From Gemmata massiliana (GTDB lineage Bacteria > Planctomycetota > Planctomycetia > Gemmatales > Gemmataceae), in the NCBI RefSeq assembly GCF_901538265.1, contig NZ_LR593886.1, positions 8,267,738 through 8,331,737 of the forward strand: 64,000 nt of DNA, given 5' to 3'. Shown piece after piece: positions 16,676-25,179 of this stretch; the stretch's first letter is position 1; each line of letters starts with the position of its first letter. The translations under genes and the position numbers were made by a program. The notes beneath the pieces are model-generated. The model did not search any database and had not been told where the DNA came from. It was given only the letters and a program-made list of their open reading frames with translations.

Positions 16676-18298
16676 TTACTTTTTGGCGGGCCAACCTCGG
16701 CTCTCGAACTCGCGCGGATCGAGTTCGAGCGTTCCTGCGCGGCTCTCGGGGATTGTTACTTTCTCACCCAACCGGCCGGGGGCGCTGCCCAAGAAGCCGA
16801 CCACTTCGTGCCACGCGACCAACCGCCACTTACCGGCGGGGGCGTTCTCGATCGTGAACCGGCCGCTCGCGTCGGTGACTGCGAAGTACGGGTGATCGAA
16901 CGCCCACACGAAGCCGGTCATCCACGGGTGAACGGTGGACCGGAACGAGTCGGGTGAGTGCAGTTCTGGTAGTGGCTCCGAAGTGCGGCTCGTGTCATTA
17001 GCGACCAGGACGTTGAATTCGCGCACCGTGCTGGCCATATCGGAAGTCGCGGCGGTGTAACGGATGTTGGTGGGCACCTTCAGCCGGTTGGTGAAGGTCA
17101 CGCGGTCCCCGGCTCGCACGGCCAGCGTTCGCGGGAGGAATTGCCCGGCCACCGCGAGCACGTGGTGCTCCTGCGCCTCTGGATCAACGAGAAGCGGGCG
17201 AATCTTCTCCCGCGGGAAACTCGCCTTCCGGTCGTCCGAGTCCGGGCGCAACCACACCACCACGTTCGCGATCCCGCGGTTCTTGTCGTTAATGATCGTG
17301 TCCTCGTACCGCAACGGCGCGAACGACTTCCACACCTCGGCGTCCTGAATTCCATTAGTCGGAACCAAACGCGGGTTCGGAATCGCCCGTTCCTTGGGGA
17401 ACACGATGCGCCCCGACACAGTCACCCACGGCTTGGCGACCGCATGTGGTGCGGGTGCTACGTCGAACTGCGCCTTCGGTGCTTCTGAACGTTCTGCAAC
17501 CGGATCGAGCGGCGAAATCGGCGGGCTATTGGCTTCGTAAGCCACACCAAACGCGATCCCGCTGACCGCGAGAACCACGCCCACGGTCGTGGCCCACAGT
17601 TTCGTGCCGATACCGCGTTTCAGCGCTTCGGTCGCGAGTGCGACACTCGTGGGCGAAGGCGCGGGAGCGAGAGTTGTAGCGCGTGCAGGCGATGCGAGGG
17701 CACCGGTGAGCAAACCGACCGCGAGTGTGACACCGCGGCGGGCCAGTCGCGAGCGCAGCAACTCCTTCCCGCGATCGAGTCGGCGCCGGAGCGTGCTGAG
17801 GCTCCAGCCGAGTTCGCGTGCCGCTTCGTCGTGGGTGCGCTCTTCGAGGAAGCACGCGACCAGCGCGGCGCGCGGTTCGTCCGGTATCGCGGCGAGTTCC
17901 TCGTCCAGAACCCGGAGGACGTCGTTGAAGTCGGTTTGCGGCGTTTCTTCGATCCGCTGTTCGGTGGGCGCCTTCTGCTCGCGCTTCTCCCGGCGCTGTT
18001 CGTGTCGGCGGGCCGCGAGGCCAATGCGCCGGGCGACGCCGAACAGCCACCCGCCCACCGAAGTCGCTTCCGCAGCGCCCCGGGGGTTACGAGCGAGAAC
18101 GAGGAACACAGCCTGAAACGCATCTTCGGCGAGGTGCGCGTCACGAACCGTCCGCCGGCACACGCCGAACACGAGTCGGCTGTGCCGCTTCACCAACTGC
18201 TCGAACGCGGGCTGGTCGTGCTGCTCGGTGAAGCGACTCAGTAGTGCGCGATCGTCGAGCGCGGGGAGCAGGCTGGGGAGTCGAAGGCGGGCCGACAT
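16676..18298 (-). CDS. ECF sigma factor fused through a membrane segment to a cupredoxin-like domain
   Basis: Residues 1-95 form sigma region 2 (RHSRLVFGVCRRTVRDAHLAEDAFQAVFL split over the usual helices). Residues 130-185 form region 4 with the helix-turn-helix 'EAARELGWSLSTLRRRLDRG'. A transmembrane helix near 234-254 (LWATTVGVVLAVSGIAFGVAY) leads to an outside domain of about 285 residues. Its end, 'HPWMTGFVWAFDHPYFAVTD' followed by 'GRFTIENAPAGKWRLVAWHE', matches the secreted neighbour at 15863. The copper ligand Cys of the neighbour (CTIHPWM) is Ser here (STVHPWM). The fusion suggests a one-piece sensor that feels periplasmic redox or metal state and controls transcription at the membrane. 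C-terminally extended ECF factors are known in Gemmata relatives; this pairing is the notable part. Confidence 0.88.
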   Translation of the reverse strand: MSARLRLPSLLPALDDRALLSRFTEQHDQPAFEQLVKRHSRLVFGVCRRTVRDAHLAEDAFQAVFLVLARNPRGAAEATSVGGWLFGVARRIGLAARRHEQRREKREQKAPTEQRIEETPQTDFNDVLRVLDEELAAIPDEPRAALVACFLEERTHDEAARELGWSLSTLRRRLDRGKELLRSRLARRGVTLAVGLLTGALASPARATTLAPAPSPTSVALATEALKRGIGTKLWATTVGVVLAVSGIAFGVAYEANSPPISPLDPVAERSEAPKAQFDVAPAPHAVAKPWVTVSGRIVFPKERAIPNPRLVPTNGIQDAEVWKSFAPLRYEDTIINDKNRGIANVVVWLRPDSDDRKASFPREKIRPLLVDPEAQEHHVLAVAGQFLPRTLAVRAGDRVTFTNRLKVPTNIRYTAATSDMASTVREFNVLVANDTSRTSEPLPELHSPDSFRSTVHPWMTGFVWAFDHPYFAVTDASGRFTIENAPAGKWRLVAWHEVVGFLGSAPGRLGEKVTIPESRAGTLELDPREFESRGWPAKK

Positions 18299-18496
18299 TG
18301 GGGAGCACTCCGAACGAGCGTCTACCCTATCATGTCCGCCCGCGGCGCGAGGTGCTCAGAAAAATGGATGGAGGAATCGGAGAACCGTGGATGACCTGAG
18401 AGGCAGAGCCGCAGATGACGCAGATTAAAGCCAAATGGGTCTCTTAAAATCCGCCCTTGGTTTTAATCTGCGTGATCCGCGGTTCTTCCACCGCCT

Positions 18497-19492
18497 TCAA
18501 ACAGGCAGGCCGCATTCGAGGAGGGTCACTTCGGTCGCGGGTACCACGATAGCCGTGCCGACTTCCGCGGGGAGCAAATACACGTCGCCCGTGCGAATCG
18601 GGTACCGGGCGCCGGCCGATTCGAGTTCGCCGTGGCCTTTCACGCACACGACCGCACGGCACTGGTTCTTCGCCCCTACGCGGAACGGAACCGCACTGGT
18701 GAGCCGCTCTAGAGTGAAGTGAGCACACGTCACCAGCCCCTCGCGGCGCACGCCGTTGCTCACAACAACTGACGGGCCAACGGGATAGCACGGTCCGCGC
18801 CCAAAGTTCGCGCACGCCAGAGCTTCGTTGATGTGGAGTTGACGCGGTTGACCGGTCTTCGCGTCGACGCGGTCCCAGTCGTACAGACGGTAGGTGATGT
18901 CGCTCGTCTGCTGCACTTCAAACAGGAGCAGATTCGAGCCGATCGCGTGAACGGTGCCCGCTTCGAGGAACACACAGTCGCCGGTGTTCGGCGTGAAGCT
19001 GTGGAGCGTGCGCGGGGCGGTCTTCGTGGCGAGCGCGGCGCGGAAATCGTTCGCACAAACGCCTTCAGCAAACCCGGCAAAGAGTCGGCTCGTTGCGACG
19101 TCGCGTTCGAGAACGACCCACGCTTCGGTTTTGCCGAACTTACCCGGCCCGAGGAGCGCGGCTTGCGCATCGTTCGGGTGGACTTGCACCGAGAGTTCTT
19201 GTCTGGCATCAAGGAACTTCAACAGGAGCGGGAACCGCCCCTGCGGGGCCTTGGCCCCGCCGACGATGCGACACGGATCGGCGGAAAACACTTCGCGGAG
19301 CGTGGAACCGGCGAGCGGGCCATCGGCAACGCGGCTGGGGCTGCCGTCCACGTCGCTCAGAATCCACGCTTCGCCGATGGGATCTGTGTGCGTGATCGCG
19401 CGATTCAGGAACGCGGGCAGCCGGCGCCCGCCCCACAAATTCGTGGTGAAAATCGGCTCAAACCGCAAAGGGTATAGCGGTGGTCGCGCCAT
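18497..19492 (-). CDS. manA: Mannose-6-phosphate isomerase, class I
   Basis: ATG 19492 is chosen because GGAAGGAAG precedes it and the family starts here (PLYPLRFEPIFTTNLWGGRRLP). The 331-residue protein has the type I phosphomannose isomerase zinc-site motifs 'LSVQVHPNDAQA' and 'FLEAGTVHAIG', and the family segments 'KTEAWVVLE' and 'QTSDITYRLYDWDR'. The enzyme interconverts mannose-6-phosphate and fructose-6-phosphate in the cytoplasm, feeding GDP-mannose synthesis. Its length fits the short bacterial form. It lies alone on its strand, with 200 bp of non-coding DNA separating it from the ECF gene. Confidence 0.9.
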   Translation of the reverse strand: MARPPLYPLRFEPIFTTNLWGGRRLPAFLNRAITHTDPIGEAWILSDVDGSPSRVADGPLAGSTLREVFSADPCRIVGGAKAPQGRFPLLLKFLDARQELSVQVHPNDAQAALLGPGKFGKTEAWVVLERDVATSRLFAGFAEGVCANDFRAALATKTAPRTLHSFTPNTGDCVFLEAGTVHAIGSNLLLFEVQQTSDITYRLYDWDRVDAKTGQPRQLHINEALACANFGRGPCYPVGPSVVVSNGVRREGLVTCAHFTLERLTSAVPFRVGAKNQCRAVVCVKGHGELESAGARYPIRTGDVYLLPAEVGTAIVVPATEVTLLECGLPV

Positions 19493-19743
19493 CCGCGGCT
19501 TCCTTCCGACGGCCGGCTGCACGAACCGGCCCACATCATCCTGATCCCGGTGAACGGCCGTTAATTCCGCGTTTCCTTCGCCGTACATCCCATTTCCTTC
19601 ACAATACGCGGTCGGGCATTTCTCAACAATGCAACCGTAGGGCGCAAGTCGGCTATTACGCCTCGTTACTTGAGAGGAACTGGCGGATAACAAAAACCGC
19701 CAAAAAACACAAGCTCCCAATGATTTTGGGAATGGAGATAACG

Positions 19744-20046
19744 ATGATCCGCAAATTGGTTCTTGGCGCGGTGGCAGCAACGGCGATCGGGTTCGGTACC
19801 CAAACGGCGACGGCCGGCGAGCCGTTCCGCGGTCCGGTCGGCCCCTCGAACGGCGGGGTCGTCCCGCCGCACCAGCGGCACGACCACGACTACGTGGTGT
19901 TTGTGAAGCGCGGGCACTTCGGCCACTGGGAACGATACGGGCGGTACGAAACGCGGCGCGAGGCCGAGCGCGTCGAACGGTTCCTCGAGAGCCGCGGGCA
20001 CCGGGCGCGGATCGAAGTGGTCGAGGACCGCCGCCGCCCGTGGTAA
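19744..20046 (+). CDS. Small secreted basic protein
   Basis: Of several in-frame ATGs the one at 19744 has the best ribosome site (GGAG about eight bases upstream) and leads directly into a signal peptide (IRKLVLGAVAATAIGFGT). The mature protein of about 75 residues is His/Arg-rich. Its last part, 'YVVFVKRGHFGHWERYG' followed by 'AERVERFLESRGHRARIE', has the beta-alpha-beta look of a SPOR-like or DUF-type fold. The function is unknown. It is divergent from manA. Confidence 0.65.
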   Translation: MIRKLVLGAVAATAIGFGTQTATAGEPFRGPVGPSNGGVVPPHQRHDHDYVVFVKRGHFGHWERYGRYETRREAERVERFLESRGHRARIEVVEDRRRPW

Positions 20047-20153
20047 GTGAGCCGCGAGTAGTCGATTCGCAAAAAATCGGCGCACACCGCGAACCACCGC
20101 GTGTGCGCCGCGTCTATAGGTGTGACTAGCCAACATCGAACCAGGAACGAGCC

Positions 20154-20285
20154 ATGACCGGGTTTATTAAACAGCCACGTAACCCCCAACGACCGCAACA
20201 ACGCGGATTCGGGTTCGGGCCGTTTAATCGACCCAATCAATTCCCGAATCAGTTCCGCACCCAGATTACCATCCGAACCGGATGA
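20154..20285 (+). CDS. Small Gln/Asn/Pro-rich peptide (43 aa)
   Basis: A 43-codon frame from ATG 20154, with AGGA eight bases upstream, encodes a peptide rich in Q, N, P, F and R (FGFGPFNRPNQFPNQFR). It stands between the small secreted protein and the tRNA array. No signal peptide or known domain is visible, so this is only a possible gene. Confidence 0.35.
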   Translation: MTGFIKQPRNPQRPQQRGFGFGPFNRPNQFPNQFRTQITIRTG

Positions 20286-20366
20286 TGCCATACCGAACGG
20301 GGTTCAACACCCATCGGCCGGGCATCTCCACCAGGGGTGCCCGGCCGATGGTGTTTTTGCACGTAC

Positions 20367-20440
20367 AGCGGTGTGGAGCCGAATGGTAAGGCGGCGCCCT
20401 GTTAAGGCGTAATTTGTAGGTTCGATTCCTACCACCGCTG
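20367..20440 (+). tRNA. tRNA-Asn(GTT)
   Basis: The cloverleaf folds with acceptor stem AGCGGTG/CACCGCT and anticodon loop CTGTTAA (anticodon GTT). The T-arm is GTAGG-TTCGATT-CCTAC and G is the discriminator base. CCA is not encoded. It is the first of a dense tRNA array. Confidence 0.9.
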
Positions 20441-20481
20441 CTGATAGCGATGGGCCGTTGCGCTCGCGAACGGCCCCGTAT

Positions 20482-20556
20482 TGCCGGGGATTCAGTGCTG
20501 GTACTGATGCCACCCTCTGAAGGTGGACGACGCTGGTTCGATTCCAGCCCCGGCAA
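20482..20556 (+). tRNA. tRNA-Gln(CTG)
   Basis: Acceptor TGCCGGG/CCCGGCA, anticodon stem CCACC/GGTGG with loop CTCTGAA (anticodon CTG), and T-arm GCTGG-TTCGATT-CCAGC form a regular cloverleaf. CCA is not encoded. Confidence 0.9.
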
Positions 20557-20569
20557 CTGTGCGATCGAT

Positions 20570-20644
20570 TCCGGGGGATTCAGTGCTGGTACTGATGTCA
20601 CCCTTTGAAGGTGAATGGCGCTGGTTCGATTCCAGCCCCCGGAA
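20570..20644 (+). tRNA. tRNA-Gln(TTG)
   Basis: It is nearly identical to the preceding tRNA-Gln across the D-arm and T-arm. The acceptor is TCCGGGG/CCCCGGA and the anticodon loop CTTTGAA gives anticodon TTG. The pair looks like a recent tandem duplication with a changed anticodon. Confidence 0.9.
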
Positions 20645-20653
20645 CTCAGACAC

Positions 20654-20726
20654 GCCTCGCACGCTTCAATGGTGAAGCCGCCGGCTTTTAACCGGCTGAT
20701 GCAGGGTTCGATCCCCTGGCGAGGTA
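20654..20726 (+). tRNA. tRNA-Lys(TTT)
   Basis: Acceptor GCCTCGC/GCGAGGT (one G-T pair), anticodon loop CTTTTAA in stem GCCGG/CCGGC, and T-arm CAGGG-TTCGATC-CCCTG form a good cloverleaf with anticodon TTT. Confidence 0.88.
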
Positions 20727-20735
20727 CTGGTGACT

Positions 20736-20808
20736 CTCGGTGAAGCTAACACGGTTGAAGCGCCGCGCTGAAAACGCGGAGGAGCTGGTTCGACTCCGGC
20801 CGCCGGGA
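20736..20808 (+). tRNA. tRNA-Phe(GAA)
   Basis: Acceptor CTCGGTG/CGCCGGG includes two G-T pairs. The anticodon stem CCGCG/CGCGG with loop CTGAAAA gives GAA, and the T-arm is GCTGG-TTCGACT-CCGGC. The number of wobble pairs is higher than usual for a housekeeping tRNA. Confidence 0.8.
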
Positions 20809-20825
20809 CTGGAACTCGAGAAAGT

Positions 20826-20897
20826 GCGTTCGTGAGGTCAGCGGTAGCCTGCCTGGTTTCCACCCAGGACGCGCGGGTTCAAATCCCGCCGAACGCT
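20826..20897 (+). tRNA. tRNA-Gly(TCC)
   Basis: Acceptor GCGTTCG/CGAACGC, anticodon stem CCTGG/CCAGG with loop TTTCCAC (anticodon TCC), T-arm GCGGG-TTCAAAT-CCCGC and discriminator T form a regular tRNA-Gly. Confidence 0.9.
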
Positions 20898-20923
20898 CTG
20901 CCCGCGCCCGATATCAGGGGCGT

Positions 20924-20996
20924 ACATACGTAGCTCAATTAGAAGAGCACTCGCTTTCGGAGCGGGAAGTTGCCGGTGCGAATCCGGTCGTAACTT
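20924..20996 (+). tRNA. tRNA-Arg(TCG)-like, probably degenerate
   Basis: The D-arm, the anticodon arm (CTCGC-TTTCGGA-GCGGG, anticodon TCG) and the T-stem fold. The acceptor stem has two mismatches (ACATACG against CGTAACT). The D-loop lacks the conserved GG, and the T-loop reads TGCGAAT instead of TTCGAAT. It may be decaying or unusual in function. Confidence 0.55.
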
Positions 20997-21027
20997 TCAC
21001 CGCCTCTGGGACTCGCGCGGGCAATTT

Positions 21028-21101
21028 CGGGAAGTGGGCCAGGTGGAGTGGCCGCGTGCGTCGGAAGCACGAAATCGCAGGTTCGACTCCTGTCTTCCCG
21101 A
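21028..21101 (+). tRNA. tRNA-Pro(CGG)
   Basis: Acceptor CGGGAAG/CTTCCCG, anticodon stem CGTGC/GCACG with loop GTCGGAA (anticodon CGG), T-arm GCAGG-TTCGACT-CCTGT and discriminator A make a complete cloverleaf. Confidence 0.88.
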
Positions 21102-21111
21102 CTGTCGGCTT

Positions 21112-21182
21112 CAGGACGTGGGCCATTGGTTGGCCGCGAGTCTTGGGAACTCGTTTAAGTAGGTTCGCTTACGAGTTCCGCC
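21112..21182 (+). pseudogene. Degenerate tRNA-Pro(TGG)-like sequence
   Basis: The D-arm (GGCC ... GGCC) and anticodon arm (CGAGT-CTTGGGA-ACTCG, anticodon TGG) are intact. The T-arm 3' strand and the acceptor 3' strand do not pair with their partners, although TTCGCTT is in T-loop position. It looks like a tRNA that lost its 3' half by recombination. Confidence 0.5.
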
Positions 21183-21394
21183 CGCCACCCGGGCCTAAAC
21201 TGCGTGGGGCGCGGCACGGTGCTCCGATAGCATCGGCTTACCCGGGGGACAACCCCACGCTCCGCCTCTTTGAGCTCCCGGCTCGCGTCACGCTCGCGTC
21301 ACGCTCTGCGCGGCTGGCGGATTCTGCACCCGTGCCCACTGCACCGAAGATGCCGCACGAGAATTTCGCGGAGCCGTGGAGCACCGAAATGGCG

Positions 21395-23260
21395 CTACGC
21401 GTTCGGGCGTATACACACACGAAACCCGGAACTGTAACCCCGGCTCCGTGGCGGGTTGCGGATGCGAGCCGCCGCGCGGCAAATCCACGCGTCACCGGCC
21501 CACGAGCCCCCTCGCATAACGCGTAAATCCTCCGATGGGTTGCTCGAGAATGCCGGATCCATCGGCCCGCGGCCCCTGCCGTGCGGGTACGGCCCGTAGT
21601 TGTCCCGGCACCACTCCCACACGTTGCCGTGCATCTCATGAACGCCCCACGCGTTGGCCGGGTACGAGCCCACCTCCGCCGTCATGGATTTGAATACCCC
21701 ATTCACCGTGCGACCGTAAGGAATCGTCCCGTCACAGTTTGCGAACTCCCCGTTCAGCGCCGAGCCGAAATGGAACGGTGTCCCGGTCCCGGCACGGCAC
21801 GCGTATTCCCACTCGGCCTCCGTGGGCAATTCGACTTGCCACTTCGTCCGATCTGATAACCGCGCACAAAACGCCATCGCGTCCTCCCACGACACGTTCT
21901 CGACCGGCAACCGGTCCCCGGAAAAGTGGCTGGGCGATTCGCCCGTTACCGCCCGGTACTGGGCCTGAGTGACGGCGTGAATTCCGAGCAGGAAGTCGTG
22001 CTCGATCTCGACCCAGTGCTGCGGCCTCTCATTGATGTTGGAGCACTCTTCCTCGTCAGGGGCGCCCATCAGGAAGCGCCCTTTCATGACCCGAACGAAC
22101 GCCATATTCTGCCCGCTACCCAGGTCCAGTTCGAGCACCTGTCGAGCGCCCGTCTCCCGCTTACCCTCGATCACGTAGTCAAATTCTTCGGTCGACGCGG
22201 TGACCAACGGAACCGGCGACTTTTCCGGTGCGCTGAGCGAAACCGATGCACCGGCCACGGGCCGTGCCGGCCCCGGTTCCCCGCGGCTCGCGCGCTCGAC
22301 CGCCCGGACCGTCGCCAGCGCCACCCGCGCGGTTCGTGGGCGCCCGGCCGCGCTCTTCGACAACAACCGATCGATCATCTCGGCCAGTTCAGCAGGCACC
22401 ACCCCGTACGAGGCCGCGGGCCGCGGGTGGTGGTCATGTAAGGCGATGAGGGTCTCGTACGTCGTTCCCCGTTGGAACGGGTTCTGGCCGGCGATCATCC
22501 GGTACAGGACTACACCAAGGCTGAACAGATCCGCGCGGTGGTCGCACCCCTCACCCCGGGCCTGTTCGGGGGCCATGTACGCCGGGGTCCCAAGGATCAC
22601 GTTTTCGCCTGTCAAGTTCCTATCCAGATCGCCCCCCCGCGTCAGCCCGAAGTCGAGAATCTTGACCCGTCCCGAAGGGGCCTCGAGCCACAGGTTCGCG
22701 GGCTTGATGTCGCGGTGAATCAACTTTTTCCTGTGGGCCGCGGCGAGCCCCTTGAGCACGCCCTTCGCGACTCGAACGACGACCTCGGTCGTGACCCGAT
22801 GCCCTGGCGTTTTGAGCCAGTCGCCGAGGTTCTCGCCCTCGAGGTACTCCATCGCGATGTACGGAACCCCGTTCGCGTCCCCGACCTGGTGGATCGTAAC
22901 GACGTGGTCCGATTTGATCGCCGCCGCCGCCCGCCCCTCGCGTTTGAACCGGTCCCGGGCGGTGTGCTGGGAGCTCATTTCCGGAAGCATCACTTTCAGC
23001 GCAACCGACCGAAAGAGCTCATCCTCCTCGGCCAAAAAGACGATCCCCATTCCCCCCTGACCGAGGAGCCGCATGACGCGGTACGGGCCGAGGCGCCCGA
23101 GTTCCCCTGGCCGATCCGGGGGCGACAGGAACGGGTACCGCTGAGCGAGCTCTTTGGGGGGCAACCGGGCAAGCAAGTGGGAGCGGGAAGCGTCTGCCGA
23201 TTCGTCAGCCGCGCGGTGCTTTGTGACTTCCGGGTCGGGAGTGAGCGACTGGGGTTCCAT
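21395..23260 (-). CDS. Serine/threonine protein kinase fused to a formylglycine-generating-enzyme (FGE-sulfatase) domain
   Basis: The kinase domain occupies roughly residues 55-320. It has the glycine loop 'LLGQGGMGIVF', the VALK lysine in 'SVALKVMLP', the catalytic loop 'HRDIKPANL', 'DFGLTRG' in place of DFG-activation, and 'GTPAYMAPEQ'. All catalytic residues are present, so it should be active. The C-terminal 230 residues are an FGE-sulfatase/SUMF1-type module (FVRVMKGRFLMGAPDEEE, LPTEAEWEYACRAG, NVWEWCRDNYG, RGGSWAGDAW, GFRVC). The true FGE copper cysteines are not evident, so this is probably a ligand-binding use of the fold, as in other planctomycete kinases. No membrane segment is visible. 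It is divergent from the cyclase-like gene. Confidence 0.9.
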   Translation of the reverse strand: MEPQSLTPDPEVTKHRAADESADASRSHLLARLPPKELAQRYPFLSPPDRPGELGRLGPYRVMRLLGQGGMGIVFLAEEDELFRSVALKVMLPEMSSQHTARDRFKREGRAAAAIKSDHVVTIHQVGDANGVPYIAMEYLEGENLGDWLKTPGHRVTTEVVVRVAKGVLKGLAAAHRKKLIHRDIKPANLWLEAPSGRVKILDFGLTRGGDLDRNLTGENVILGTPAYMAPEQARGEGCDHRADLFSLGVVLYRMIAGQNPFQRGTTYETLIALHDHHPRPAASYGVVPAELAEMIDRLLSKSAAGRPRTARVALATVRAVERASRGEPGPARPVAGASVSLSAPEKSPVPLVTASTEEFDYVIEGKRETGARQVLELDLGSGQNMAFVRVMKGRFLMGAPDEEECSNINERPQHWVEIEHDFLLGIHAVTQAQYRAVTGESPSHFSGDRLPVENVSWEDAMAFCARLSDRTKWQVELPTEAEWEYACRAGTGTPFHFGSALNGEFANCDGTIPYGRTVNGVFKSMTAEVGSYPANAWGVHEMHGNVWEWCRDNYGPYPHGRGRGPMDPAFSSNPSEDLRVMRGGSWAGDAWICRAAARIRNPPRSRGYSSGFRVCIRPNA

Positions 23261-23553
23261 GCACGGCTCCAAATTCCACCCATCTTACCATCCACTATAC
23301 GCCCAATCCCTGATCCGATCAACAAGCCATATTAATCCGGCGATCGAACGCGGGCGCGAGTCGTCAAATCAGTTGACGAAACGAATTAGCCCACGTAACT
23401 TGCGGGTGACGAACTAGGGAGCAATATGCAGTTCGTTGTTAACAATTCGAGCGGGCAAGGCGCCCGCGGTTCGGAATCACACCGCACGGACTCGGTTCGG
23501 TTGGATCGCCCCGCGGCTCAGATCTGGAGGCCGCGCGGCAGAAGGGTGCAGCA

Positions 23554-25179
23554 ATGAAAGACGACGTGGTTGCCGCTCGCGCTCAAGCGTTCACCGTTAC
23601 AATTGATATCTACGAGTTCTCCAAGCAGCCGGGCGATAAACAATGGGTGTGGTATAAAACGCTCCAAACGGTTACCAACACCGTCCTCACAGAGTTAGGA
23701 ATTGAGATCGCCAAAGATGTCGAAGGCTCGGTGTTTTGGAGCCCGGGCGGCGACGGCGGAACAATATCCGTCATCAAAGGTGGGGCCGCCGTCGCCATGC
23801 AGTTCGCGGTTCGCACGGCCGCCGAACTGAACAACAAACCCGATGGCACGGCGCCCAACAAATTCGATGTTCGGATCGGCATCGATAAGGGCAGCGTTCA
23901 CATCGGGCTGGACCTGAACGGGAGCCCCAACGTATGGGGCACCGCCATCAACAACTCGCACCGGATCGCCGCGGCGTGCGACCCCGGGCAAGTGCTGGCT
24001 TCTGAATCGTTCATCGAGGAGCTGAGATCACAGACCCACGGGATGGACGCCTATATTGACAGAGTATACCTCGATAAAAAACGCTCTCAAAAGCGACTTG
24101 CAAAACACGGCCAGTTCTTTGGCGTGGTGAACGTGCATCACGCGGGGGAAAAGGTCGGGCGGCCCGTGAGCGGCGACAACTCGATCCACGTCGCCGATTT
24201 CGAGGAGCCGTTCAATCAAATGGTGGCGAGCTACCGCGCCTACCTCCAAGAAGCCATTAACGCCAAAGTCGGCATCTGGACCCTCCTGCTGTCGCGCAAA
24301 TTGTTCGATATGGGGGCGCTTTCCAAGTTGGAACTGTTTGATTACGTTTCCAGAGTTTCGCTCCACGGCGAGGAACACGACGCGAACAACCCGCGGGATC
24401 CGTTCTTCTCCCGCTTCGGGTCCAGCGAGCTGAAAGACATGATGTACGAGGGCCGGTTCCGCAAATTGAGCGCGGGCAGCGAGCTCTGTAAAATCGGCGA
24501 TTCGGGTGACGAGTTGTACATCCTGGCCCGCGGTCGCCTTGAGATCTACGACAGCCACGGGCTCGTAGCGACCCGCGAGCCGGGGAGCGTTGTCGGCGAG
24601 ATGGCCCTCGTAGAGGCCGGGTACCTGCGCCTCTGTGAGAACAATCCGAAGCGCACGGCCCGGATGGCGGCCAAGAAGGACGAAGACGTGACGCTGTTCG
24701 CCGTTCCGTATTCGGCCATCCGGCTCGCCGCTAATTCCTCGAACGAGATTCTCCCGGCGCTGGTCCGGTCCTACAGCGAAAAGCAGAAAGAGAACGCGGT
24801 GAAAGAGTCGCGGTGTTTCGGCAGCCTGCGAAAAGAGGAGAAGATTTTCATCCACTCCGAAGGGACGCTTACGGGGCTCTGGCCCGCGTCGACAAAAGCC
24901 ATCACATGCACAACAGAATGCCTAGTGATCTGTTGCCACGGTAAGGTGACAGTCGAAGGCGCCAAGGAGACAGCTACAATTCGCGGCCAGATGGGTAACG
25001 TAATGCAATCGGTTTGGGTTCCGAACCGGGCCGGGATCGCCCAGCGTGTTGTGATCCGTACCGATGTGCCGTCCGAGGTCCTGCTCTGGCACGGTCCGAA
25101 CTGGCGCGACTGGCTCCAATCGACACCGTCTCGAAACCTGAGAGCGGTATTTGCGGAAGTGTGCGACGGCACCGTGTAA
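23554..25179 (+). CDS. Class III nucleotidyl cyclase-like domain joined to a cyclic-nucleotide-binding domain
   Basis: Residues 10-200 resemble a class III cyclase catalytic domain: 'VTIDIYEFSK' with D18, 'SPGGDGGTISV', 'VRIGIDKGSVHIG' and 'GTAINNSHRIAAACDPGQVLAS'. The second metal aspartate is in GGDGG. Residues about 285-400 form a cNMP-binding/Crp-like barrel (GDSGDELYILARGRLEIYD, SVVGEMALVEAG). The 130 C-terminal residues are unassigned. Such a protein could make and sense the same second messenger, or the cyclase part may be a degenerate sensor, because the substrate-specifying Lys/Asp pair is not obvious. It is a soluble protein of 541 residues, divergent from the kinase-FGE gene. Confidence 0.75.
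   Translation: MKDDVVAARAQAFTVTIDIYEFSKQPGDKQWVWYKTLQTVTNTVLTELGIEIAKDVEGSVFWSPGGDGGTISVIKGGAAVAMQFAVRTAAELNNKPDGTAPNKFDVRIGIDKGSVHIGLDLNGSPNVWGTAINNSHRIAAACDPGQVLASESFIEELRSQTHGMDAYIDRVYLDKKRSQKRLAKHGQFFGVVNVHHAGEKVGRPVSGDNSIHVADFEEPFNQMVASYRAYLQEAINAKVGIWTLLLSRKLFDMGALSKLELFDYVSRVSLHGEEHDANNPRDPFFSRFGSSELKDMMYEGRFRKLSAGSELCKIGDSGDELYILARGRLEIYDSHGLVATREPGSVVGEMALVEAGYLRLCENNPKRTARMAAKKDEDVTLFAVPYSAIRLAANSSNEILPALVRSYSEKQKENAVKESRCFGSLRKEEKIFIHSEGTLTGLWPASTKAITCTTECLVICCHGKVTVEGAKETATIRGQMGNVMQSVWVPNRAGIAQRVVIRTDVPSEVLLWHGPNWRDWLQSTPSRNLRAVFAEVCDGTV

Noticed and set aside
20304-21126. Short minus-strand frames with 'VGIEPTNYAL' or 'AGVEPAPPRF'
   Set aside because: These are the usual antisense translations of tRNA T-arms and are not proteins.
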